DNA of 64,000 bases from JAAYCI01 sp964550985 (GTDB lineage: Bacteria > Bacillota > Clostridia > Oscillospirales > Ruminococcaceae). Under the pieces are notes generated by a model. That model ran no database searches and was not told the origin of the DNA. It was given only the letters and a program-made list of their open reading frames with translations. The stretch lies in the NCBI GenBank assembly GCA_964550985.1, contig CAZKBM010000001.1, positions 1 through 64,000 of the forward strand, written 5' to 3'. Shown here piece by piece: positions 25,386 through 32,301 of the stretch. Position 1 is the stretch's first letter, and every line of letters starts with the position of its first letter. Made by a program: the position numbers and the translations under genes.

Positions 25386-25411
25386 AAAACTATACAGTTA
25401 ACCTGTATAGT
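25363..25411. promoter_or_regulatory. Two PadR-type operator palindromes
   Basis: Site 1 is TATACAG-CCAAA-CTGTATA (25363-25381), filling the -35/-10 spacer. Site 2 is ACTATACAG-TTAAC-CTGTATAGT (25389-25411), just downstream of the -10. Both share the ATACAG-N5-CTGTAT core, which is strong evidence for binding of a dimer, presumably the PadR encoded 40 bp downstream. Confidence 0.7.
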
Positions 25412-25452
25412 TTCTTTTTTCAATTGGCCCAAGAACACAAGGAGATACCCCA

Positions 25453-25764
25453 ATGAATTTGGAGATGCACAAACCCCTTACCGAGACCAGCTACTATATT
25501 TTGCTGGCCCTGGCGCAGCCGGGGCATGGCTATTATGTGATGCAGAAAGTGGAGGAACTGAGCGGCGGCAGCGTGCGCATTGCGGCAGGCACCATGTACG
25601 GTGCCTTGGAAAATTTGCTGCAAAACGGCTGGCTTGAACAGTTGCCCAGTGCCGATAAACGCCGTAAGCTTTATAAAACAACAGCACTGGGCAACCAAGT
25701 GTTGCAGCAGGATACCCAGCGGATGAAAAAAATGCTGCGTTTGGCCGAAAATGTGGGCCTGTAG
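25453..25764 (+). CDS. PadR family transcriptional regulator (module 1)
   Basis: Short (103 residues) winged-helix repressor. The PadR core has YYILLALAQPGHGYYVM, AAGTMYGALENLLQ as the recognition helix, and a beta wing with RRKLYKTTALG. Short PadR proteins dimerise through a C-terminal helix and often repress their own operon and a neighbouring membrane protein. ATG 25453 has AAGGAGATACCCC upstream. It is followed 15 bp later by a DUF2812 gene. The palindromes in its promoter suggest autoregulation. Confidence 0.9.
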   Translation: MNLEMHKPLTETSYYILLALAQPGHGYYVMQKVEELSGGSVRIAAGTMYGALENLLQNGWLEQLPSADKRRKLYKTTALGNQVLQQDTQRMKKMLRLAENVGL

Positions 25765-25779
25765 AGAGGAGAGAGCCGG

Positions 25780-26223
25780 GTGATAAAATACCATGGGCTA
25801 TGGATTAGTGCGGAAAAAGAAGAGGCTTGGGTGGCCGGTATTTTGCAAAAAGGTTACCGCCTGGTAAAGGTGAACCCCACATGGGGGCGTTATGAGTTTT
25901 TGCCAAAAGGCCAAGGGGAACCCAGCCAAACAGTACGTATCGACTTTCGGGTGTTTTCCAAGGCCGAAGATTATACAGACTACCTGGCCCTGTTTGAAGA
26001 TAGTGGCTGGCGGCACCTGGGCGGCAACCGCTACATGGGGCTGCAATATTTTGAAAAACTGGAGGCCGCAGGCGATGAGGACATTTTTTCTACGGCGGGC
26101 TCTAAAGCGGCGGTGTATAGAAGAATGGCAAGCTACTGGCTGGGGGCAAGCGCGGCCCAGATGCCCGGCGTAATATGTATGCAGCTTGTGGGCGCCATGG
26201 ATATGAGCCGCTGGCTTCACTAA
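25780..26223 (+). CDS. DUF2812 domain protein, apparently cut short by an in-frame stop
   Basis: A DUF2812-type protein of 147 residues, the usual partner of a PadR regulator. The soluble DUF2812 part is complete (WVAGILQKGYRLVKV, RYEFLP, DYLALFEDSGWRHLGG). Family members normally continue into C-terminal membrane helices. Here a TAA at 26221-26223 ends the protein, yet the same frame stays open for 68 more codons that encode a hydrophobic helix (see the next feature). The start is GTG at 25780 after AGAGAGGAGAGAG. It is co-directional with the PadR gene. The role is unknown; anti-sigma-like or membrane stress functions have been suggested for PadR partners, but nothing in the sequence settles this. 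Confidence 0.75.
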   Translation: MIKYHGLWISAEKEEAWVAGILQKGYRLVKVNPTWGRYEFLPKGQGEPSQTVRIDFRVFSKAEDYTDYLALFEDSGWRHLGGNRYMGLQYFEKLEAAGDEDIFSTAGSKAAVYRRMASYWLGASAAQMPGVICMQLVGAMDMSRWLH

Positions 26224-26430
26224 AAAGAACAGTATTTAACCCCCGGCCTTTGGCAGGCGGAAGGGGCGAATTTTTGGCGGATGTTTTTGTTTGAAACACC
26301 CTTTGCCATGGGTAGGGCCTTTCTGGGGTTTGTACCACTGGCGGTGCTGTTGTTTACGCTTACGGTTGCTGTATATACCTTATGCCAAAGCTGGGCAGTG
26401 CGCCGCGGGCGTTTACCCTTTGGCAAATAA
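26224..26430 (+). pseudogene. In-frame C-terminal continuation of the DUF2812 protein after the TAA
   Basis: Directly after the TAA at 26221 the same frame is open for 68 codons to a second TAA at 26428. The translation contains a clear transmembrane-like segment (FVPLAVLLFTLTVAVYTL, from about 26329) followed by a basic end (RRGRLPFGK). Same frame, hydrophobic content and position fit the lost membrane tail of the DUF2812 protein. It overlaps the 3' end of the convergent HAAS gene by 18 bp. Confidence 0.6.
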
Positions 26431-27135
26431 GCCCCCATTTTCCTGCGCGGTACGGTACACCGTGAGTACACTGTCCAGCACCACCGAAAACAGGATGATG
26501 ACAAGCAGCACCTGCGGCATGTGGCTGAAGAAAAAATATAAAAAGTCATCTGCCGAGGGGGAGATATTCACAGTTAACCCGATGGTAGAAAATAGGGCGG
26601 GGTTTAACAGTTGGCCGTTTACCAGCCATATAAAGGCCAGTACCGCCGAAATAAGGTTTGAAGCCAGAGTGCTTATCATCACCCGCAGGGTGTAGCGGCC
26701 ATCAATCAGTCTCACCACCTCCTGTGCAATGCACACCAGGCCAAACAGCAAAATCAGCGGCCAGGTGCGCGCAAGATAGGCCGTGTTGAAAATGGGCACC
26801 ATTTCGGGCGCGCCCCCTTCGGTAACCGCCACGGCGGCAATAACAGAGGGGAAAAGCAAAAATACTATCAGAAACACCACGGTGAACACAATACCGGCCA
26901 CGGCCTCCCCGCGTGAGAGGCCTTTTTGCGTTTTGGGCACCGGGGGCAACTCATCCAGATTTTGGGTAAAATCCAGTTTGATGTCCCGGTGGTAAAAAAA
27001 GGCGAACAATAAGGTGACAAAACCAAAGGCCCAGCAAAGCCCGCCGGCCAGGCTGCCCAGCCAGTTTAACAGCGCGCTGTTGTGGGTTTGCCAATTGCCC
27101 AATGCCCGTGGCAAGGGTGATGCCCCCAGCCACAC
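26413..27135 (-). pseudogene. C-terminal membrane part of a HAAS-domain protein, separated by a frameshift
   Basis: This frame encodes about five transmembrane segments (WLGSLAGGLCWAFGFVTLLF, VFTVVFLIVFLLFPSVI, PLILLFGLVCIA and others) and continues naturally from the HAAS N-terminal fragment, but in another frame. The fragments overlap in 26951-27135. The switch must fall about 27085-27135, near a run of five G on the minus strand. Moving forward by one base joins them. The intact gene would be about 26413-27418. By itself this ORF has no good ribosome site. Confidence 0.65.
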
Positions 27136-27418
27136 ACAATAGCACTACTTTTAGCACAAACTTGTAGGTGCTGTAGTGCGGGGGGCCAATCAGGCATTGT
27201 TTGCCGCTGGGGTCGTACTGGGCGCAAAGTTCACTGGGGCTGCCAAGTTCGGTTAAAACCACCCGGATATCCTTTTCGGTGGGGTTTAGCCCCTGGCAGC
27301 GCTCGTCCAGCATATCCTGTATCAGGCCGCGCAGTTCCTCGGCCACATCTTCCCGCTGCTTTGCGGGCAGGCGGCGGGTTACGGCGTACAGGTAACGCTC
27401 AATCAAATCGTGGTTCAT
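26951..27418 (-). pseudogene. N-terminal fragment of a HAAS-domain (DUF1700-like) membrane protein
   Basis: Residues 1-75 are a canonical HAAS domain (ERYLYAVTRRLPAKQREDV, then VLTELGSPSELCAQYDP), the signature partner of PadR regulators. The first membrane helix starts at about residue 84 (FVLKVVLLCVAGGITLAT). After that the frame turns into unlikely sequence (GRRALLGLWF...) while the real continuation is in the next frame. ATG 27418 is five bases after the PadR stop, so the two are translationally coupled. Confidence 0.65.
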
Positions 27419-27423
27419 CTCCT

Positions 27424-27756
27424 CTAGCCCTCCAACAGTTTCTTCATACTGGCCGTAAACTCCGCCCAGTGTTTTTTTACCTCATTCAGCACCTCGGCGC
27501 CGCTATCTGTAATCAGGTAGTATTTGCGGGGTTTTCCCTCGCCTACCTCCCACTCGCTTTTTAACAGGCCTTGGCCCTCCAGCCTCCGCAGCAGGGGGTA
27601 CAGGGTGTTTGCCTCGGCGGGTATGCCATTTTCGGTAAGACGCTTAATTAAGCTGTAACCGTACATGGGCTGGTTTAGCTGGCTTAGCACCAGCAGTATC
27701 AGGCTGCCCCGCCTAAGTTCCAGCACAAGGTTTGCCACAATTTCGCTGTTATCCAT
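27424..27756 (-). CDS. PadR family transcriptional regulator (module 2)
   Basis: A 110-residue winged-helix repressor with LRRGSLILLVLSQLNQPMYGYSL, EANTLYPLLRRLEGQGLL as the recognition helix, and the wing GKPRKYYLIT. ATG 27756 has GGGAGGCATT in front, and the seven-codon upstream extension lacks a ribosome site. It is coupled to the HAAS gene. The promoter is perfect consensus and flanked by inverted half-sites, so strong autorepression is expected. PadR/HAAS pairs commonly control envelope or drug-efflux responses; the inducer is unknown. Confidence 0.92.
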   Translation of the reverse strand: MDNSEIVANLVLELRRGSLILLVLSQLNQPMYGYSLIKRLTENGIPAEANTLYPLLRRLEGQGLLKSEWEVGEGKPRKYYLITDSGAEVLNEVKKHWAEFTASMKKLLEG

Positions 27757-27777
27757 AATGCCTCCCGTCTCACACAT

Positions 27778-27832
27778 TACTGTGTATCATTATTATAGTG
27801 TGTTATACACAGTATGTCAAGTACACACAGTA
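27778..27832. promoter_or_regulatory. Operator half-sites of PadR module 2
   Basis: TACTGTGTAT (27778-27787) and its perfect inverse ATACACAGTA (27805-27814) lie 17 bp apart, with a third near-copy ACACACAGTA (27823-27832). They flank the -10 and -35, so a bound dimer would block RNA polymerase. Confidence 0.65.
27792..27820 (-). promoter_or_regulatory. Consensus promoter of the PadR/HAAS module
   Basis: Perfect sigma-A consensus on the minus strand: TTGACA (27815-27820), 17-bp spacer, TATAAT (27792-27797). Confidence 0.85.
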
Positions 27833-27863
27833 AAAAAAGGCTTCCCTTTTGGGAAGCCTTTTT
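27832..27863 (-). terminator. Terminator of the corrinoid/methyltransferase operon
   Basis: A perfect 13-bp stem AAAAAGGCTTCCC / GGGAAGCCTTTTT with a TTTT loop, followed by further T residues on the minus strand. It is symmetric enough to work both ways. It separates the methyltransferase gene from the PadR promoter. Confidence 0.85.
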
Positions 27864-27897
27864 AATCAAACATAAAAACGTAATTTTTCTTTAGCGC

Positions 27898-29283
27898 TTA
27901 GGTCAACACGCCGTCCTGTGGCATGGGAATGCCCAGGCTGATGGCGTAGTCGCGCATTTTGATGTATTGCTGTTTGTAGGAATCGATGGGGGTAAGGGTG
28001 CGCAGGTCAAACAGCTCTTGGAAGGTTTTGCCCTTGTCGGGGTTGAACAGCTCGTTTTCAAACTTCGGAATAACCTCTTTGCAGATGTCGTTGGCCTGTT
28101 GCAGGCTAAGGCCCGCCGCGCCCTTGAATACCGAGGCGTTGTACCAGCACTCGATGGGGGTGAGGCCGTTTTTCACGCTGCCGCCGGCCGAGCGGGGGCT
28201 GATGGTGAAGGCCTGGCCGCTGGCCGAGGCCGCCGTCATGCCCACGATGGATTCGAGGAAGAACATATCGGTGGCGGGGCCCGCAACCTGGTTGATGGTT
28301 TTCATCAGGATGATATTGGAGTTGCGGCATACGGCCTGGGTGGCCATGCTCTGCGTCCAAACGCCAATGCTGCCGCAGTTGCCCGCGTAGCGGATGTCGT
28401 AGGAGGGAGAGCCCGGCAACACAGCCCCGCAGACGGGGAACTGCAGAATATCGGTGGCGATAGAGGCGATGGCGGTGGTTTCGGGCGCGCCGGTGTAACC
28501 GCCCACCATGGTGGGGCTCTCGCTGCGAATCATGCCGCCCAGCTCGTTGGCCACAAAGCATTTGTGCAGGGTGGTGTAGTTGATTTTCAGCGAGGCGGGG
28601 TTCAGGCAAAGGGCCACCTGGGGCTGGTCATACAGGTTGAAGCCGGCCAAAAAGCCGAAGTGGGTGGAGGAGGAGGAGACAAGCGCGTTGCCCATATCGG
28701 GGCGGCCGGCCCGCCACTGGGCCTCTTTGCGCATGTGGGCCTCGTAAATGCCCGCAAAGGTCTCGTACGGCGTGTCAGCCAGCAGCGGACTGCCCATTAC
28801 GGTGTCAAGGCTGGGGCCTTCCTGCAGGTCAATCAGGCGGCTGGAGACAATGCCTTCTACCAGTTTGATGTAGACTTCTTCGTCCATTTGAATGGAAAGC
28901 GGCGCCGTAAAGATGGGCTGCACCCCATCGGAGGGTTTGCGGGAATGTACCACGATGCCCTCTTTGCCCACGGGGAAGGAATCGGGGCGCTTGGGCCATT
29001 CGCGTTTCAGCTCTTCCTCGTCCACCTTGATGACGGTCTCGGTATCGGGGCAGTAGAAGCCCAGGCGCAAAGCGGCTTCATAACCGGCTTTCCAGAAGGT
29101 GTCGGCCAGTTCGCCGTCGCAGTTTACGGGGTTTTTGGGGTCACAAGTTTTCTCCAGGCCAAATTCCTTGGCCACTTCGCGCAGGGTTTTGGGCACAATC
29201 TTCTGGTCCCACTCTTTTTCCAGCACGCGGTCGCCGGTGCGCGCTTTGTCCAGCGTTCTAATAATCTTCTTATGCTTATCCAT
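27898..29283 (-). CDS. MtmB-family (monomethylamine-type) corrinoid methyltransferase lacking pyrrolysine
   Basis: Its 461 residues resemble archaeal MtmB along the whole length. Matching blocks are AGRPxMG (192-198), GGYTGAPETTAIASIATDI against the MtmB GGYAGGIEETTI region, ASASGQAF, and the C-terminal KTFQELFDLRTLTPIDSY against KTFQECYDVKTVTP. In MtmB the pyrrolysine (residue 202) sits two residues after RPGMG. Here that region reads RPDMGNALVSSSS with Ala200 at the Pyl position, and the gene has no internal amber codon. It should therefore transfer a methyl group from a different substrate to the corrinoid protein encoded just upstream, by analogy with Pyl-free MttB homologues such as glycine betaine methyltransferase. 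The ATG has GGGAGGACCAGT upstream. The substrate is unknown. Confidence 0.82.
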   Translation of the reverse strand: MDKHKKIIRTLDKARTGDRVLEKEWDQKIVPKTLREVAKEFGLEKTCDPKNPVNCDGELADTFWKAGYEAALRLGFYCPDTETVIKVDEEELKREWPKRPDSFPVGKEGIVVHSRKPSDGVQPIFTAPLSIQMDEEVYIKLVEGIVSSRLIDLQEGPSLDTVMGSPLLADTPYETFAGIYEAHMRKEAQWRAGRPDMGNALVSSSSTHFGFLAGFNLYDQPQVALCLNPASLKINYTTLHKCFVANELGGMIRSESPTMVGGYTGAPETTAIASIATDILQFPVCGAVLPGSPSYDIRYAGNCGSIGVWTQSMATQAVCRNSNIILMKTINQVAGPATDMFFLESIVGMTAASASGQAFTISPRSAGGSVKNGLTPIECWYNASVFKGAAGLSLQQANDICKEVIPKFENELFNPDKGKTFQELFDLRTLTPIDSYKQQYIKMRDYAISLGIPMPQDGVLT

Positions 29284-29380
29284 ACTGGTCCTCCCATTGT
29301 TTTCGGTGTGCGGTTTTGAGCCGCGGTAAATTCTGTTTTACAACCTGCAAATTGGGGCAGGGGCCCCTGGGGGTTTATGA

Positions 29381-30052
29381 TTAGCCCACCTCTACAATCA
29401 GTTCTTCCTCAGGCTGAATCTTCATCAGGCGCTCAGCCATTTTTACGGCGTCATGCGCTGTGCGGGAATAGCCGTCGGCGCCAATTTTCTTGGCATATTC
29501 GGCGTTGATGGGGCCGCCGCCAACCGCCACGCGGTATTTGCCGCGCTTGCCTTCCGATTTTAAGCGTTTTACCAGTTCTTCCATATAGTACTGGGAGGTG
29601 GTGAGCAGCGAGGACATGGCGATGATATCGGCGCCCTCGGATTCGGCTTCGTCAATAAATTTGTTGGTGGGTACGTCCACACCAAGGTCTTTTACCTGGA
29701 AGCCGTTGATGCTGAGCTGGGTGGCCACAAGGCTTTTGCCAATATCGTGCAAGTCGCCTTTGGCACAGCCAATCAGCACCTTGCCCTTAAAGGCGCTCTC
29801 GCCGCCCTTCAGGTGGGGGGTTACGGTTTCAATCAGCAGTTTCATGCAGTCCCCGCCAATCATCAGTTCGGGCAAAAAGACTACCAGGTCGTCAAAGTCT
29901 GTGCCCAGGCGCTCCAGCGCGGCCACGCCGCCCTTTTCAATAATCTCCTGGGGGGCCAGGCCTTCATCCAGCGCCTCTTGGGTCAAACTTACGATGGAGT
30001 CCTCTTCGCCATCATAGATGGCAGTCTCGATTCTTTTCAGTACGTCACTCAT
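29381..30052 (-). CDS. Methyltransferase corrinoid protein (MtmC/MttC-like)
   Basis: Cobalamin-binding methyl carrier of 223 residues. The N-terminal helical cap (B12-binding-2, about 1-85) has the PELMIGGD motif. The C-terminal Rossmann-like B12 domain has the DxHxxG signature GDLHDIG (His102 as lower cobalt ligand) and later SLLTT and VGGGPIN. It accepts the methyl group from the adjacent MtmB-like enzyme and hands it to a second methyltransferase that is not in this window, as is the reductive activase RamA. ATG 30052 has AGAGGAGAC upstream. It is the first of the two-gene pair and follows the NupOPQ-type transporter genes on the same strand with a 151-bp gap. Confidence 0.9.
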   Translation of the reverse strand: MSDVLKRIETAIYDGEEDSIVSLTQEALDEGLAPQEIIEKGGVAALERLGTDFDDLVVFLPELMIGGDCMKLLIETVTPHLKGGESAFKGKVLIGCAKGDLHDIGKSLVATQLSINGFQVKDLGVDVPTNKFIDEAESEGADIIAMSSLLTTSQYYMEELVKRLKSEGKRGKYRVAVGGGPINAEYAKKIGADGYSRTAHDAVKMAERLMKIQPEEELIVEVG

Positions 30053-30103
30053 TCAAATGTCTCCTCTCACTGGTAGTAGAATATGCCGAGTCTTTAGTGC
30101 TAT

Positions 30104-30133
30104 TTGATATGCGGTCTAAGCCGCACACATCAA
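30104..30133 (-). other. Imperfect inverted repeat between transporter and corrinoid genes
   Basis: TTGATATGCGG (30104-30114) and CCGCACACATCAA (30121-30133) can pair around a six-base loop. There is no T-run, so it is not an obvious terminator. It may be an operator or an RNA processing signal that sets the ratio of transporter to corrinoid protein. Confidence 0.35.
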
Positions 30134-30203
30134 CGGTGATACGTTTTGCGCCAAGAGAAAGCTAAGCCATAGGGAAAGGGCCCGCCCGCCTGCCTTGGTG
30201 CAG

Positions 30204-31130
30204 TTAGCGCTCCTCTTTGTAGTAGGGCTTGCTTTTCGCTTTGGGGCCCGAACGTTTGCCCCCCATAATGGCCAGCGCCACAACGGTAAGCACGTAGGGT
30301 ATCATGGCAAGCCACTGGTAAGGCACGTTGGAGGCCAAAAGCTGCAAACGCAGTTGCATGGCATCGGCCAGGCCAAACAGCAGGCAGGCGCCCATAATGC
30401 CAACCGGGCTCCAGCGGCCAAAAATAACCGCCGCCAAAGCGATGAAGCCGCGCCCCACAATCAGGCCGTCGTTGTAACTTTCCACCCAGCAGGTGGTAAA
30501 AAACGCGCCGCCCATACCGGCCAGTGCGCCGCACATAATGCAGCCCAGGTACTTGATGCCGATGACGTTGATTCCCAAAGAGTCGGAAGCCTTGGGGTTT
30601 TCACCCACCGAGCGGTAGTTTAGGCCAAACTTGGTTTTGTTAAAGAAGAAGGCCGTAAGGGGCACAAACAAGAAGATAAAATAGGTGATGGGCGTTTGGT
30701 TAAACAGGCTGTTGCCCAAAATGGGAATTTTGGAGAGCAGGGGCAGGGCGTAGGGTTTCATAATGGCCGTGCCAACCAGGGAATCGGAAATGCCAAAACC
30801 CAGTTTGAACAAAAAGGCGGCAATGCCCGTACACAGAATGCCCAGCGCCATGCCAATGACGATTTGGTCGGCCTTAAGCGAAACGGAGGCCACGGCGTAC
30901 ACCATGTTGATGAGGATACCCACCAGGGCCCCCACCAAAAGCCCGGCGGCGGGCGAACCCAGTTTTAAACTGGCGTACCAGCCGCAGAACGAGCCCAAAA
31001 TCATAATGCCGTCCAGGCCGATGTTCGTCATGCCTGCGCGCTCGCCATAAAGTTCCCCAAGGCTGGCCGAAAGCAGCGGGGTGCTGATGCGAACGGTGGA
31101 AAAAAGAAGCTGCGTTAAAAACGATTCCAT
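30204..31130 (-). CDS. BMP-type nucleoside ABC transporter permease (NupQ/YufQ-like)
   Basis: Integral membrane permease of 308 residues with about eight to ten hydrophobic segments and the family patterns YGERAGMTNIGLDGIM near residue 28 and MGGAFFTTCWVESYNDGLIVGRGFIALAAVIFG in the middle. It pairs with the preceding permease as a heterodimer (BPD_transp_2 family). The start overlaps the stop of the upstream permease gene (TAATG), with AGGAGG upstream. It is the last gene of BMP-ATPase-permease-permease. Nucleosides or purines are the usual cargo of this family. Confidence 0.9.
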   Translation of the reverse strand: MESFLTQLLFSTVRISTPLLSASLGELYGERAGMTNIGLDGIMILGSFCGWYASLKLGSPAAGLLVGALVGILINMVYAVASVSLKADQIVIGMALGILCTGIAAFLFKLGFGISDSLVGTAIMKPYALPLLSKIPILGNSLFNQTPITYFIFLFVPLTAFFFNKTKFGLNYRSVGENPKASDSLGINVIGIKYLGCIMCGALAGMGGAFFTTCWVESYNDGLIVGRGFIALAAVIFGRWSPVGIMGACLLFGLADAMQLRLQLLASNVPYQWLAMIPYVLTVVALAIMGGKRSGPKAKSKPYYKEER

Positions 31131-32197
31131 TAGGATGCCGCCTCCTTCCGCTTGTTGGAATGCCGCGCCAAGTACTGCTTGACGGAGGGGAGCCGGATGA
31201 TGGCGCTGCCCGCCACCACAAAGATGATGATGAGCGCCTGGATGATATCCACCACAGGGGTGGGGATGCCGCTGCCAACCTGCATGGTGTTGGCCCCAGT
31301 ACGCAGCACGGCAAACAGGTAGCCCACAATCACCGTGCCAATGGGGTTTAGCTGGCCTATCAGCGCAATGGCCACGCCGTCAAAGCCAAAACCGCTGCCA
31401 AAGCCGCCCATCAGGCGGAACTGCGCGCCGTGCAATTCCGCCGCGCCGCCAAGGCCCGCAATGGCGCCCGAGATACAAAACGAGATAAAGACGAATTTTT
31501 TCACATTTAACCCGTTTACCTGCGCGGCCAGGGGGTTCGCACCCACGGCGCGCAGCTGCACCCCCTTGGAGGTGTAGAACAGGAAGTAATACATCAAAAC
31601 CGCCAGCACCACGGCAATGATGATGCCCAGGTGAATTTTGGTGCCGGGGATGAGGATGGGCAGGCGGGCCCCCTCGTTTACGGCGGCCGTTTGGGGGATG
31701 ATGCCTTCCAGCAGTGGCCCGGAGTAGAGAAACTCCATAAACAGAACGGCAACATAGTTCAGCATGATGGTCACAATCATCTCATTCAGCCCGCGGTAGG
31801 CTTTTAACAGCGCGGGGATGAGCCCCCACAGCGCCCCGGCAAGGCCGGCCACGATAAGGCTGAAAAGCACCCCAACCGGGCCCTGAATTTTGAACAGGTT
31901 GTTGGAAAAAACCAGCGCCGCAATGGAGCCCATTACAAACTGGCCCTCGCCCCCCAGGTTGATAACGCCGCAGCGGTAAGCAAAGGTGGCGGCCAGGCCG
32001 CAAAAGATAAGCGGGGTGGCTTTTAAAATGGTTTCGGAAATACTGCCAAGATTGCCAAAGGCCCCGCGCAAGAGGTAACCGTAGGCCTCAATGGGGCTTT
32101 GCCCCAGCCCGATGATGATGAAAGCACCAATCAACATCGCAAGCAGCAGAGACAGAACCGGCAAACCAAGGCCGATGAGCACCTTGTTGGATTTCAT
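31130..32197 (-). CDS. BMP-type nucleoside ABC transporter permease (NupP/YufP-like)
   Basis: First permease of the transporter, 355 residues, with about ten membrane segments and the conserved block YRCGVINLGGEGQFVMG (about 90) and GANPLAAQVNGLNVKKFVF. The frame is open to 32239, but ATG 32197 is preceded by GGAAGGGGAGATTCC and gives a normal N-terminal membrane helix. It lies about 104 bp downstream of the ATPase gene. Confidence 0.9.
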   Translation of the reverse strand: MKSNKVLIGLGLPVLSLLLAMLIGAFIIIGLGQSPIEAYGYLLRGAFGNLGSISETILKATPLIFCGLAATFAYRCGVINLGGEGQFVMGSIAALVFSNNLFKIQGPVGVLFSLIVAGLAGALWGLIPALLKAYRGLNEMIVTIMLNYVAVLFMEFLYSGPLLEGIIPQTAAVNEGARLPILIPGTKIHLGIIIAVVLAVLMYYFLFYTSKGVQLRAVGANPLAAQVNGLNVKKFVFISFCISGAIAGLGGAAELHGAQFRLMGGFGSGFGFDGVAIALIGQLNPIGTVIVGYLFAVLRTGANTMQVGSGIPTPVVDIIQALIIIFVVAGSAIIRLPSVKQYLARHSNKRKEAAS

Positions 32198-32301
32198 GGA
32201 ATCTCCCCTTCCAAAGAGAGTGTAGGCGTTTTGTGGCAAATTCTTTTCGCAGGGGCAATGCGCCGCCGCTGCGGCATGCCCGGTGGTAAAGCCTATTTGC
32301 T

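Noticed and set aside
27898..29283. Pyrrolysine-encoding amber codon in the methyltransferase gene
   Set aside because: The frame has no internal TAG; the Pyl position reads Ala, and no pyl genes are in the window.
27967..29319. 450-codon open frame on the + strand opposite the MtmB-like gene
   Set aside because: It is a mirror of the codon bias of the true minus-strand gene; no ribosome site or recognisable domain, and the minus strand gives a clear MtmB-family protein.
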